A stretch of DNA of 64,000 bases from Psococerastis gibbosa. Lineage: Eukaryota > Arthropoda > Insecta > Psocodea > Psocidae. This document shows, in pieces, positions 44,045-54,479 of the stretch (its first letter is position 1; each line of letters opens with the position of its first letter). Location: positions 28,607,464 through 28,671,463 of the forward strand of contig OZ020490.1 of NCBI GenBank assembly GCA_963971405.1. Direction: 5' to 3'. The notes beneath the pieces were generated by a model. That model ran no database searches and had not been told where the DNA came from. It saw only the letters and a program-made list of their open reading frames with translations. A program made the translations under genes and the position numbers.

Positions 44045-44437
44045 GTTGTTTCCATATCCTCTAATTTCGGTTATAACGAGGAGGTTACCTCTTCAACCAA
44101 AGTTAATTTAATGTCAGTGTTATATATACCATATAATACTACAATGTAATAATATCATGATGTCAAGTAAAATAGACAAAGTTAAATTCTCGGTTTTATT
44201 ATATTTATTTTTGAAATGCTTAAAGGTTATTATTCTGTATCAGGCTTATGATGGCTCTCAACCAATCATCGCAAAGGTTGATAAGTATCCAACCAATCCA
44301 AATATTGTAATTTGACGTCATTTCTCATACCAAAAGTCAAAACACGAGTCGGTCAGCGTAACACCTGTGTTTGCACCATTCGTTTGCACTACGCATGCTC
44401 ATGGACTCCAACCACAGAACATCGTATAATTATATAT

Positions 44438-45273
44438 TAGGGCTGCCACATTCCGTGGTTTACCTCAGAATTCCGTGGGAAATAATTCTATTCCGGGGTC
44501 AACAATTTTTGAGTACCTAACCTAAGAACAGTGGGTACTGTAGGTATGTAGGCTACAGTTCAATGTGAAGGGTTGTAATACTGTAATTTACTTTTGGCCT
44601 ACGCGGTACTGCATGCTATTTTGGTGTTCTGTGCTGCTGACTATTCTGTAAAGTGCAGTGAAGTTTTCAATTGCAAACACAATATAAGTCTAATTAATTT
44701 TTCCGTTAATTATTTAGTAATATCAAAACACAAGCTTCTTTAATCCTATTTACATGATTTGAAATTTAGGTGTGCCACTGCTTCATCATTTAGCTTATTA
44801 GGTGCAGTAGTAGAAAAAAAACTAAATGCTAAAATGCACTAATTACTAATGATGGTAAGCTACGATGAGTACCAGGCTGGGCAGCCAAACGACTTCAGCC
44901 GTATTCCTAACAATTTTTAAATAATTCACGGAATACAGAATACTCCGGAATTTTTTAAAATGTTGGTCCCCTTTACATGATATGATTTTTTTAACTCTCA
45001 TCTGTCCATGGCCCTGGTTCCTAACCTTATCTGGTTATTTTTAAATTTTAATTGTAACTTTAAATTGCAGCCGATAAAAAATACCCATCAGCTTCAGATT
45101 CAACCATCACAAATTGACATGATTCCATAAATTGACATACAAATATTGGTATGCATAGGTATTTCCCCAAAAATCCACAGAAAAACCTCAAAAATTGTTG
45201 ATTCCGGAAATTTCTCGGAATCGAATTATTTCCCACGGAATTCTGAGTTAAACCACGGAATGTGGCAGCCCTA
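44438..45273. mobile_element. hAT-like MITE with about 58-bp inverted ends
   Basis: TAGGGCTGCCACATTCCGTG at the left and its complement at the right, extending through a GAATTCCGTGGGAAATAATTC block. The flanks are TATATA-type, so the target duplication cannot be resolved. There is no coding sequence. Confidence 0.75.
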
Positions 45274-45654
45274 ATATATAATGTTCTTGCGCAGGTAAAA
45301 CAAAGATGGCGGGCTGTCGGAAAGGGAGGGGGTACCCCTGATTCTCGGACATCACCCCCTCATTTTAACATGGTGTGTATAGGCTTTCCACTGAAATTTA
45401 TTTTATTTTAAGAAATTTTCGCTTTTAAATGGCAAATTAGTGCTATTTATATGTTCCTTCAATACTTGTGCGGGTACTGACAAAAAATTACGGCAAAGTA
45501 GCTGCAAATAATTGTCGAAAAGTATTATTTACTTGTGTATCTAATTTTATTTCATTGGTTGTGATACTTCCGCGAGGGCAGAACAGATTTTTAAATTGGT
45601 ATATGAGCCTAAGCTTGCTTATACATATTACAATTAATGTATTAGTAATGATTT

Positions 45655-45893
45655 ATTACCATAACCATGACCATGACTACCTCCAGGGCCACCTGCACAG
45701 AATGGGCCTCGCAGAATCTCCAATCTGCCCGCTCTGTAACGAGGCCGAGGGTACGGCCGACCACCTGCCCAACTGCAGTGCTCTGGACATTGATGACGAC
45801 GACGATGAAGACTCCTCCTTGCAGCAACGGTCAAAACTCTACTGGGCGACACGGCGTCTGATGGCAGAAATGTCAAGGACGGGCGTTGGATGA
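45655..45893 (+). pseudogene. LINE 3' fragment
   Basis: The frame reads DYLQGHLHRMGLAESPICPLC and ends MSRTGVG, equivalent to the last part of the ORF at 41873-43042 but from another subfamily. A poly-aspartate run (DIDDDDDED) replaces part of the usual end. The 5' part is missing. Confidence 0.75.
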
Positions 45894-46115
45894 GTAAGAG
45901 TAAGATTACCATAACCATACAACTTTACTGCATAACTACCATGAAATGTAGCCTAGTCGGCTGGGCTGTCGACACGCTAGCCTATCATGTTGTTTGTAAG
46001 TATTAGTAGCGTAAAAAGGGTTATTGTCTCTCCATAATACTATCACTAGAATTCAATTTAGTATCTGAGCACCAAAGCAGTTAATTTTCGTAGGGCCACA
46101 GGTCGTTTGCTTTTG

Positions 46116-46270
46116 TTTTCGGGGGGGGGGGGGGGGGATCCAAAAAATTTTTAACGTAATTTATTATTGAATTAATGGTCATCAAGCAATACAGGTTTAC
46201 ATAAAAAATTATTTCGGGGGGGGGGGGGAAGGTCCGGACCCCATGGACCACTCACCTGGGCACGGGCATG
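46116..46270. repeat. Poly-G-led repeat, copy 1
   Basis: Starts with a G run of about 17, then AAAAAATTTTTAACGTAATTTA, a second G run near 46217, and a GGACCCCATGGACCAC block. Copy 2 is at 46592-46760. Confidence 0.7.
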
Positions 46271-46325
46271 GCCACTGGAAAGTAACGACGATATATATTA
46301 ATATACATTATTGATCCCAATCAAG

Positions 46326-46480
46326 CAAGGCCGTAGCCGGGATTTTTCGGGGGGGGGGGGGGTTCAGAAATTTAGTTGGATACTACATAGTAGTTTATAT
46401 TTTTCCTCTCAAAATCCGATTCTATTTAGTATCAAGCCATTTCATCACGGGGGGGGGGGGGGGGGGAAGGAGGTTGAACT
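46326..46480. mobile_element. Partial inverted copy of the 15786 MITE
   Basis: CAAGGCCGTAGCCGGG followed by poly-G and CCTCTCAAAATCCGA, the reverse complement of 15965-16105. It ends at another poly-G run. Confidence 0.65.
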
Positions 46481-46591
46481 CCCCCTCAATCTCAATTGAC
46501 TGTCCAATTGGATCTGGAAAATCTTTTGTTGGCCCACTAGGATCCACTAAATGTTTTGAACATATATACAAGGCTGTTCCCAGGTTATGAT

Positions 46592-46760
46592 TTCGGGGGG
46601 GGGGGGGGGGGTCCCAAACATTTTTTACGTACGGTAATTTAATAATGAATTAATGGATAAATTCTTCAAACCATAGTCTACAGGTTTATCTGCAGAAATT
46701 TATTTCGGGGGGGGGGGGGGGGGCGGACCCCATGGACCACCTCCTGGGCACGGCCATGCA
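46592..46760. repeat. Poly-G-led repeat, copy 2
   Basis: Same order of G run, TTTTTTACGTACGGTAATTTA, G run and GGACCCCATGGACCAC as copy 1, with small indels. Confidence 0.7.
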
Positions 46761-47599
46761 TATATATGTGTATTTTGTAACTTTAAATATTGCGGACTTC
46801 GTTGTGCCACAAAGATGCAACCTCCACTTGCATTTCTTAATTTTTTCCAGTGGCTTGGGAAACGATATAATTCGGACCTCTCTCATATGTGTCCTGTCCT
46901 GGTGTAGGCTATCACTATTTAACAAGCTATAGCAGCAATGCTTGACCATAACGCTAGAAATATGAATAATAACAACATAAAACTGTAAAAGTCAATAGCG
47001 CTCAATGCATTTCATATCCTCCAATGGCCGAACAGCTGATTTTGTTTACATTATTTTCGCAATCGCGCATGCGCTGTTAGCTCCGCCTCTTACTATGACG
47101 TCACTACGCAAGAACTCTATTATACGATGTTCTGTGGTTTGAGTCCATGAGCATGCGCAGTGCAAACACAGGTGTTACGCTGACCGACTCGTGTCAAAAC
47201 CAAAGAGGTCATCAACATAGACAACAGATAACTAGACTCGTCACCGGGATAGGGATTCAGTTCGCGATAGCAGCGCCACGCCGCGCAGCGGAAATTTTTT
47301 CTCCGTCCACTTTCCTTGAACAACAAAGCTCAAGTTAAATTCTTTTGTAAATATTTAAATGTCAAATTAAATATTAATGGGAATAAAATGTATTTTAAAA
47401 ATTGTAATGATTTTTTTACAAATTCTGAAACTATCACTAAAATCTCAATTTGAAACATATTTTCAAAAAGATAGTCCAAAATCAAGGACTGAAGGACGCA
47501 CTCCATCCAGCCCCCAGCCTACCAGCCATTACTGACATTGTTTTGTTTACATTTTCAACTGGGCACTATTATATTTTAGATTTGAGTTTTAGTAGAAAA

Positions 47600-47707
47600 A
47601 TGCCGAAAGCTAGCAAAAGAAGAGTCCGATATTGCTCGGTTGTGGGCTGTTTCAATTCAATTAATATGCCAGTCAAAAGGGTGATAAATCCTAGGGAGAA
47701 GGAATAG
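47600..47707 (+). pseudogene. Possible THAP-domain N-terminus
   Basis: A short frame MPKASKRRVRYCSVVGCFNS resembles the start of a THAP zinc-finger domain (C-x4-C near the N-terminus). It stops after 35 codons. A degenerate stretch at about 48390-48465 (RRGAEKIISVHLAEDGS) could be the later CSxHF part in another exon. No complete gene can be built, and the match may be accidental. Confidence 0.3.
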
Positions 47708-48923
47708 GTAGTAGTGGGACGACCACGGATGCAATGGCTACAAGGCATCGGGGTTAGGGTCATTCGGGGTAGCTGTGGCTTGCCTAGTAGACCAAGGTCG
47801 TTCATGGGTTTCAGTTTTGACTTGGTAAAGTCATTCATACGACTATGTACATTTTGTCCATGTTGAGCATGGCTCATTCTCTCATCGTGTCCATTATCCC
47901 TCGTATAGTAGATAGCATAAGTTGACATCGAAGACGTTTAACGGATTGCTAATGGAAAAAAAATCAATTTTGGTCGTTGGTATGAGGCATTCGACATAGG
48001 ACGAATGAGTTACCTACTAATAATAATCTAGAGTAATAAACAATGTGCTACGTACGGGCTATGAAAAAGTTTTTTTAGGACATTGCGGGCTCTAGACTGT
48101 AGCGCCAAAGAGTAAAAATAAACTACCGTATTAATGGGAATGTTCAGTACAGTATAAAAGTATATGAATAAAATTGAAATGTGGAAATTTAACGTTTGAA
48201 CTGCAATTGACTAACGCTGCCTACTGTATTACCGATACTTATCATACGTAAGCTTATTAGACTTTACACTGCCAATGGCACATTACATAATATAAGCGTT
48301 GAAATACAGTCAACTGTCATTATAATGGAATATAAAAAAAATTGGAAGAATTGGAATATGGCAACTAAAATGTTACAGACCAAAATTTGAATTTAAGCGG
48401 GAACGCTGCAAGCGCCGCGGTGCGGAAAAAATAATCTCCGTCCACTTAGCAGAAGACGGTTCTTAGTGGAAGAAGGGCAAAATTCCATTTTATACAGCGT
48501 TGACAGCCCCCTGGTCATCAAATCATTCAAATCGGCAAAGATGGCCGTCATTTTAAAAATAAAGCAATAACAAAAATGTATTATTTAGTTTATTTTTTAA
48601 TTGAATGCATTAATAGACTTAAATCATTCTAATTTATTATATATTCAAAGAAAATTCTGTAGTGACTAACATTTAATTTTAATTAATTTTATTGGAAATA
48701 CGGGGTAAGTGGAAGTAGGCTATTTTTTTGTATTTCAACACTAGTTCATTATTGTGTGCAAATTGGCTTGGTTAGGTACGTTTATCACGAAATTTAACCT
48801 ATAGTAAATAAGGGGAACCAAATATGAATAAAAATCGGATAGTTGCTTTTGCTGAAAAATTGTGTTTACAGTAGGTTAACACTTAACCTCTCTGAAGTTT
48901 CTTGAATTTACTAATTTAAGGCC
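47708..48923. other. Intergenic, nothing firm
   Basis: AT-rich. A GRPRMQWLQGI-like LINE end is readable at about 47715-47750, but little else is recognisable. Confidence 0.4.
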
Positions 48924-49069
48924 AATGGAACTAGGGTTGCCAACTTTTTTTCTCGAAATAAAGTACATTTGACTTTTGAGAAGGAAGATAAAGAGTACAG
49001 GATTTCAAAAAAGAGTACTTAGTATATTTACTGTTAAATGAGTCAAAACCAAGGAACTATGGAAACTGT

Positions 49070-49325
49070 TGTTGAAATAATTTTTTAAATTATAATTTTT
49101 GCTATTTCATAATAAAATAATAATAAAATTAAAAATAATAATAATGAAAATAAATATTAATTTAATAATATTTTTGTTTGTCTATGACATTGTCTGTGAC
49201 ACTGTTTAGAGTTTACAATGTTTTTTTACTTCCTTGCTAAAAAGATGGCGAATACACAATATTAATTCAAAGTGTGATATTTTTTTATCTATAAATTTAA
49301 AACCGATCCAAGGCATAACCCAACA
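49070..49325 (+). repeat. 5' LTR of copia
   Basis: 256 bp, TGTTGAAATAA...CCCAACA, AT-rich. Same sequence as 53445-53700 on inspection. Confidence 0.95.
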
Positions 49326-49339
49326 GGTTATGGGCCCAG
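49326..49339 (+). promoter_or_regulatory. Copia primer binding site
   Basis: GGTTATGGGCCCAG immediately after the LTR. It resembles the known copia site that pairs with a half-molecule of initiator methionine tRNA. Confidence 0.8.
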
Positions 49340-49454
49340 ATAAATCGGGAAACCAAGATGTTCCGTAAAATCAATTAAAAAGAAAAATTAAAAATAATAA
49401 TTAAAATTGTCGCGTGTGCAAAGTGCTTGTGTAACCTAATCTTACCAGTACACC

Positions 49455-52400
49455 ATGCACGAAGACGTAAAAATTGAAAAATTAAATGGTCCAAACTACC
49501 TCACGTGGAAATTTCAAATAGATGTCATCTTAAAATCGATATATGCGTACGACATTGCAACCGGAACGGAACCTTTACCAAGTATCCTTACCAAGGATAA
49601 AAAAGATGATACATCGTGGATAAAAACTGACATAAAAGCTCAACGACTAATTGTAACCTCAGTGGATAGCAGCCAAATTGTGCATTTACTAACATGTACA
49701 ACATCAGCCGAAATGTATAAAGCATTAAATGATCTCTACAATAAGGACACTCATCAACAAAAATGTTCTCTTCTAACGGATTTTTACAACTTTAAATTGG
49801 AAGATGTCAACAAGGGAATTGCTGAAATAAAAATAATTATCCATAGACTAGCTTCATTGGGAGAAAAGTTAACAGACGAGATGGTTGTAACAAAGATTGT
49901 ATCTTCTCTTCCCGAAAAATTCAACGCCTTCAGAAGTGCTTGGGAGTCAGTCACTGCAAAAGATAAGACGCTTGCCAATCTTTTTTCTCGCCTTCAATTA
50001 GAGGACGAACGATGTGGAAACAACTCAGTAGCATTCAAAACACTAGCCCAAGGTAAAAGTACTCTATCTAATTCTAATTTTAAAAATAAAAATGAACTTT
50101 TCTGTACGTATTGCAAATTAAGAAATCATAGGATTGAAAAATGTTTTAAAAAAGCTAGAGATGAAAGAAATACGCTTTATTGCGGAATTTGTAAAAAGAG
50201 GAATTCGCACCGATCCTCAGAGTGTTTTTTCCGTAACAGAAATAGAGAAAATGGTGACAGCAATAATAATAAAGTTTTTTTGGTATCTAAAAATTCCAAT
50301 TACTTTAATAATAATAAAAGTATTAGCTTAGCTGTCGATAGGGCAGCAAGTAAACATTTAGTTAATAATTTAAATTGTCTTGAGAATAGTAATCCTGCAA
50401 TATCAAAATTCAGTTTAGCAAAAAAGAATGAATCCTTATTTGGAACGGCCATAGGAACATTAAAGAGTGAGAGTGTGACATTAAACAATGTAGTTTACGT
50501 ACCGGAGTTATCTCAAAATCTTCTTTCTGTTAAAAAAATCACCGATAAAGGTGGGTTTGTATTATTTTCAAAAGGAAACGTAGAAATTATTAATTCAAAA
50601 TTCGAAACTGTCATGGAAGGTAAAGAAAATAACGGTTTGTTCGTTGTTAATTTAAAATATGGTAAAAACCAAAATTTAAAAAATAGAGAAAATATTTTTT
50701 CTGTGAATGATTATGACGACATTTATGAATGGCATAGAAAATTAGGTCATATTAGTTTTAAAAATTTGCAAAGACTTGCAACAATGTCAGATGGAATAAA
50801 AATAACTAAAAATTCTTTAGATATTAAAAATTGTGAAATTTGTATTAAAGCTCGACATGCTCGTGATCCCTTTAGTGGAAATTTAAAGCGTGCTACTCGA
50901 ATGCTCGAAATAATTCATAGTGACGTCGAAGGTCCCTTTGAAATTGAATCTATTGATCAATGCAAATATTATGTATCAATAATTGATGATTTTACGTGTT
51001 ATAGTGAAGTACATCCTATAAAAGCAAAATCAGACGCAGCAAATGTTATAAAAAATTTTATTTTGCGAGCCGAAAATGAAAAAGGTTTAAAAGTATGCAG
51101 ATTTAAATGTGACGGTGGAGGTGAATACCTGCCATTAAAACAATGGTTTTATAATAGAGGAATATTTTTTGATGTAACTGCTAGTTATAGTCCTCAAATG
51201 AACCCTCGTTCAGAAAGATTAAATCGGACAATTACTGAAAAAATAAGAAGTTTACTCTTTGATAGTAATGTTAATAAAAATTTATGGAGTGAAGCGGCTA
51301 AGACAAGTTGTTTTTTACTTAATCGCAGTCCAACAGTTAATAGCAAGGCAACGCCTATAGAAAATTGGACTGGAAAAAGACCAGATTTAAAAAATTTAAA
51401 AATTTTTGGTTCTGAAGCTTATGCTAAAATTCTACCTCGTGTTAAGAAGCTTGATGAAAGATCAAGAAAATTGATATTCGTTGGTTATAATCATAATGGT
51501 TATCGTTTGTTTGACCCAAACATTAAAAAGATTGTTATTTCTAGGGATGTTATTTTTCCTGAAAATTCACTTAAAATTAAAAATAAGCTAAAACCTGAAG
51601 AAATGGTAAAACTTGATTTTAATGTTTCAGAATTTTTCAAGGATTCAGAGTCTGAATCAGACAAGCACCAAGTGAGCCCACGTAGAGTCAATGAATCTGT
51701 GGAGGAAATAATCAGTGAAAATGATGCTGACGGTGAGTCTGAATCAGAACCTGAAACTCCAAAGGAATACCCTTATAAATTAAGAAGTAGAATTAATCTA
51801 CGGAAACCTGCTACACTTGATGATTGTGAAACTAATTTAACTGATCTATTTGATGATAGCGTATATTTAACGTTTGAAGAAGCCGTAAAAGGCAATGAAT
51901 GTAAAGAATGGGTAGATGCTGTAGAGAAGGAGAAAGAATCGTTGATTTCTAATAAAACTTGGATTTATATTCCAAAAGCAGAAGCTGAAAATAATAAGAT
52001 TTTGACTTCTCGCTGGATTTTTCGCAAAAAAGATAATAATACTTTTAAAGCCAGACTCGTTGTAAGAGGTTTCGAACAAGAAAATGGCATAGATTTTACC
52101 GATATATTTAGTCCAGTGGTAGATTCAAATAGTTTACGATTGTTATTTGCTTTAGCAGCAAAGAAAAAAATGCTAATTGCTTCATTTGATATAAAATCTG
52201 CATTTTTAAATAGCGATCTTAATGAGAAAATTTTTATGCATATTCCGGAAGGATTTAAAAACGCTAAAAACAAAGACAAAGTATGTCTATTAAAAAAGTC
52301 ATTGTACGGACTTAAACAATCTCCAGCATTGTGGAATTCTAAGTTGAATGATTATTTATTATCGATTGGTTTACAGAGATTAAAATCAGATCCTTGTATT

Positions 52401-53351
52401 TATTGTAATACTGATAAAAGCTTGATAATTTCAATTCATGTTGATGATGGATTAATAATAAGTAAAAATGAATTGATGTTGAATGATTTTGTAAAAAAGC
52501 TAAGCAAACTTTGCGAAGTTACCTATAACAAAGACATAAAGAAATATGTAGGTATTGAAATTTTGAGAACTAAAGCTGGTATAAAAATTAGCCAGGAGAA
52601 ATATGTTGAAAACATGCTTAAAACTTATAATATGTCGGAAGCAAATTCTGTTAAAACTCCAATATGTAATCAAAAGTCAGATAACAGTAAAAATATATCC
52701 TTTCCATACCGCGAAGCAGTCGGTAGTCTCTTATATTGTTCTACTAAAACACGACCAGATATAACTTTCAGTGTGAATTATGAAAGTCGTTGTATTGAAC
52801 CTAAAACTGATAATGTTTCCGATGTAAAAAGAACTTTAAGATATTTAAAAGGTACAAAGAATTTAGGAATAACTTATAATGGTTCAAATTGTAATAAACT
52901 AATTGCATATTCAGATGCAAGTTACGCAGATGATGAAATATCTCGGAAAAGTACCACAGGTTTCGTGATTTACTATTGTGGCGGACCTGTAGCTTGGTGT
53001 TCAAAGAAACAAAATATTGTAACACTTTCCACTACTGAAGCTGAATATATAGCAGCTGCAGAATGTCTAAAAATGTGTTTGTTTTTGAAATCTTTAATCC
53101 AGGAATTAACTGGTGAAAAATTGGAAATCTTACTATTTGTTGATAATACTAGTACAATTGAAGTAATGAAAACTGGTTGTGGAAAACGAACAAAGCACAT
53201 AGATGTAAGATATAAATTTATTACTGATCTAGTAAAGAACAAGGTAGTAGAAGTAAAACATGTTCCAAGTAGTGAACAAGCAGCAGATATTTTTACAAAA
53301 GCTCTACCTAATTCTTCATTTGAAAAGTTTAGAAAAATGCTTGTTGTTTAA
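49455..53351 (+). CDS. Copia Gag-Pol polyprotein (1298 aa) with altered protease motif
   Basis: Order: Gag (UBN2-like, residues about 1-200), two CCHC-type knuckles (CTYCKLRNHRIEKC and CGICKKRNSHRSSEC, about 215-255), protease, integrase, RT, RNase H. Integrase has its HHCC finger (HRKLGH...CEIC, about 430-465) and DDE residues in HSDVEGP, CDGGGEY and RSERLNR. RT has SFDIKSAFLN and HVDDG (about 910-1000). RNase H has AYSDASYADD, STTEAEY, VDNTSTIEV and AADIFTKAL (about 1155-1280). The frame has no stop. Oddity: where copia proteases have D-S/T-G, this copy reads D-R-A (VDRAASKHL, about 50334-50360), which should inactivate protease. The usual DNGGE of integrase is DGGGE. The start is the first ATG after the leader. 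Confidence 0.92.
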   Translation: MHEDVKIEKLNGPNYLTWKFQIDVILKSIYAYDIATGTEPLPSILTKDKKDDTSWIKTDIKAQRLIVTSVDSSQIVHLLTCTTSAEMYKALNDLYNKDTHQQKCSLLTDFYNFKLEDVNKGIAEIKIIIHRLASLGEKLTDEMVVTKIVSSLPEKFNAFRSAWESVTAKDKTLANLFSRLQLEDERCGNNSVAFKTLAQGKSTLSNSNFKNKNELFCTYCKLRNHRIEKCFKKARDERNTLYCGICKKRNSHRSSECFFRNRNRENGDSNNNKVFLVSKNSNYFNNNKSISLAVDRAASKHLVNNLNCLENSNPAISKFSLAKKNESLFGTAIGTLKSESVTLNNVVYVPELSQNLLSVKKITDKGGFVLFSKGNVEIINSKFETVMEGKENNGLFVVNLKYGKNQNLKNRENIFSVNDYDDIYEWHRKLGHISFKNLQRLATMSDGIKITKNSLDIKNCEICIKARHARDPFSGNLKRATRMLEIIHSDVEGPFEIESIDQCKYYVSIIDDFTCYSEVHPIKAKSDAANVIKNFILRAENEKGLKVCRFKCDGGGEYLPLKQWFYNRGIFFDVTASYSPQMNPRSERLNRTITEKIRSLLFDSNVNKNLWSEAAKTSCFLLNRSPTVNSKATPIENWTGKRPDLKNLKIFGSEAYAKILPRVKKLDERSRKLIFVGYNHNGYRLFDPNIKKIVISRDVIFPENSLKIKNKLKPEEMVKLDFNVSEFFKDSESESDKHQVSPRRVNESVEEIISENDADGESESEPETPKEYPYKLRSRINLRKPATLDDCETNLTDLFDDSVYLTFEEAVKGNECKEWVDAVEKEKESLISNKTWIYIPKAEAENNKILTSRWIFRKKDNNTFKARLVVRGFEQENGIDFTDIFSPVVDSNSLRLLFALAAKKKMLIASFDIKSAFLNSDLNEKIFMHIPEGFKNAKNKDKVCLLKKSLYGLKQSPALWNSKLNDYLLSIGLQRLKSDPCIYCNTDKSLIISIHVDDGLIISKNELMLNDFVKKLSKLCEVTYNKDIKKYVGIEILRTKAGIKISQEKYVENMLKTYNMSEANSVKTPICNQKSDNSKNISFPYREAVGSLLYCSTKTRPDITFSVNYESRCIEPKTDNVSDVKRTLRYLKGTKNLGITYNGSNCNKLIAYSDASYADDEISRKSTTGFVIYYCGGPVAWCSKKQNIVTLSTTEAEYIAAAECLKMCLFLKSLIQELTGEKLEILLFVDNTSTIEVMKTGCGKRTKHIDVRYKFITDLVKNKVVEVKHVPSSEQAADIFTKALPNSSFEKFRKMLVV

Positions 53352-53444
53352 ACTTTTTATTGTATTTCTATATAATGAAGGAATTTTATTTTATTTTACT
53401 AAAAGTTTGGAATTTAATTATTCATGCAAAAATTAAGGGGAGGA

Positions 53445-53700
53445 TGTTGAAATAATTTTTTAAATTATAATTTTTGCTATTTCATAATAAAATAATAATA
53501 AAATTAAAAATAATAATAATGAAAATAAATATTAATTTAATAATATTTTTGTTTGTCTATGACATTGTCTGTGACACTGTTTAGAGTTTACAATGTTTTT
53601 TTACTTCCTTGCTAAAAAGATGGCGAATACACAATATTAATTCAAAGTGTGATATTTTTTTATCTATAAATTTAAAACCGATCCAAGGCATAACCCAACA
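53445..53700 (+). repeat. 3' LTR of copia
   Basis: 256 bp, identical by eye to the 5' LTR. Follows the polypurine tract. Confidence 0.95.
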
Positions 53701-53739
53701 ACTGTCATATATAAATTAGCGCCCAACTCAAAAATTAGT

Positions 53740-54310
53740 GGGGTTTTACACAATTTAACAGCAGTACTAATGCAGCAATAGTGCTTATTCATATTGCTGG
53801 AAACAGGGGGGCCCGGGGTCTCCCCCGGAAGAAAAATCAGTAAATGTCAGTGCAATATAGTGGGGTTTTACGCATTTTAACAGCAGTAAAGTATTGATTT
53901 TTTTTAAAGCTTGCAAAGGAATGCTTAAAAGCTTACCCAATTTGCTGGAAATAAGGGGGCCCGCGTTTCCCCCGGAGGAAAAATTTGAAAATTGAAGTGC
54001 AAAATAGTGGGGTTTTGCGTAATTTAACGGCAGGAAAGCGCATATTGTTAATACTTACTTATATAGCTGGCAGCGGGAGGAGGTCTCCCCCGGAGGAAAC
54101 GTTTGAAAGTTTAAGTGCAAAATAATGGGGTTTTACTCATTTTAACAGCAGTAAAGTAATGATTATTTAGAGCTAGCAAAGGAATGCTTAAATGCTTATC
54201 CAAGTTAATTGCCGGAAGCAGGGGGGCCGGGGGTTCTCCCCGGGGAAAATTTTGAAAATATAGGTAAGTTCAAAATAGTGGGGGTTTACGATTTTTACAA
54301 CAGTAAAATT
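53740..54310 (-). repeat. Array of GC-palindrome units, inverted orientation
   Basis: Four units of about 130-150 bp with cores at about 53807, 53957, 54075 and 54222 (GGGGGGCCCGGGGTCTCCCC type), each followed by GTGGGGTTTTACGCATTTTAA. This is the reverse complement of the arrays at 12.3, 31.5 and 37 kb. Confidence 0.8.
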
Positions 54311-54479
54311 TATAATTTAAGCATGGAAGACATATTCATGTTACCATACTAAGGCTTTTGTCAATCAATCAATCAATCAATCATGTATTTAAATGTTAGA
54401 ACCATATATGGCATACATTACGTCATTTTTTTATAAATTATGTCATAAGTTAAATATAATATAATATAGCCTAGTATAA

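Larger units (their letters stand above)
43423..44149. mobile_element. tRNA-derived foldback element, 727 bp
   Basis: A 12-bp duplication TAATATCATGAT (43411-43422 and 44150-44161) bounds the element. It is a large inverted repeat: two opposed copies of a unit made of a 5' arm, a tRNA-like sequence and a tail (CCTCTAATTTCGGTTATAACG onward), meeting near 43750. The left end AACCGAAATTAGAGGATA and right end ACAATGTAA equal the ends of the insertion at 23483-23729. Duplications of 11-12 bp suggest LINE-type retroposition. It carries no protein. Confidence 0.8.
44336..47200. mobile_element. Region bounded by about 95-bp inverted repeats, filled with other elements
   Basis: The left arm (44336-44434, GTCAAAACACGAGTCGGTCA...) is complementary to 47107-47200. 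The left arm is interrupted at its inner side by the 44438 element and resumes with TTCTTGCGC at 45283, matching GCAAGAA at 47108. No target duplication was recognised, so it is unclear whether this is one old transposon or an inverted duplication. Confidence 0.55.
49070..53700 (+). mobile_element. Young Ty1/copia LTR retrotransposon
   Basis: Two 256-bp LTRs (49070-49325 and 53445-53700) look identical by eye and are flanked by the 5-bp duplication ACTGT (49065-49069 and 53701-53705). The primer site GGTTATGGGCCCAG follows the 5' LTR directly and resembles the internal initiator-Met-tRNA site of Drosophila copia. A polypurine tract (AAGGGGAGGA, 53435-53444) precedes the 3' LTR. One long ORF fills the interior. 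Confidence 0.95.
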
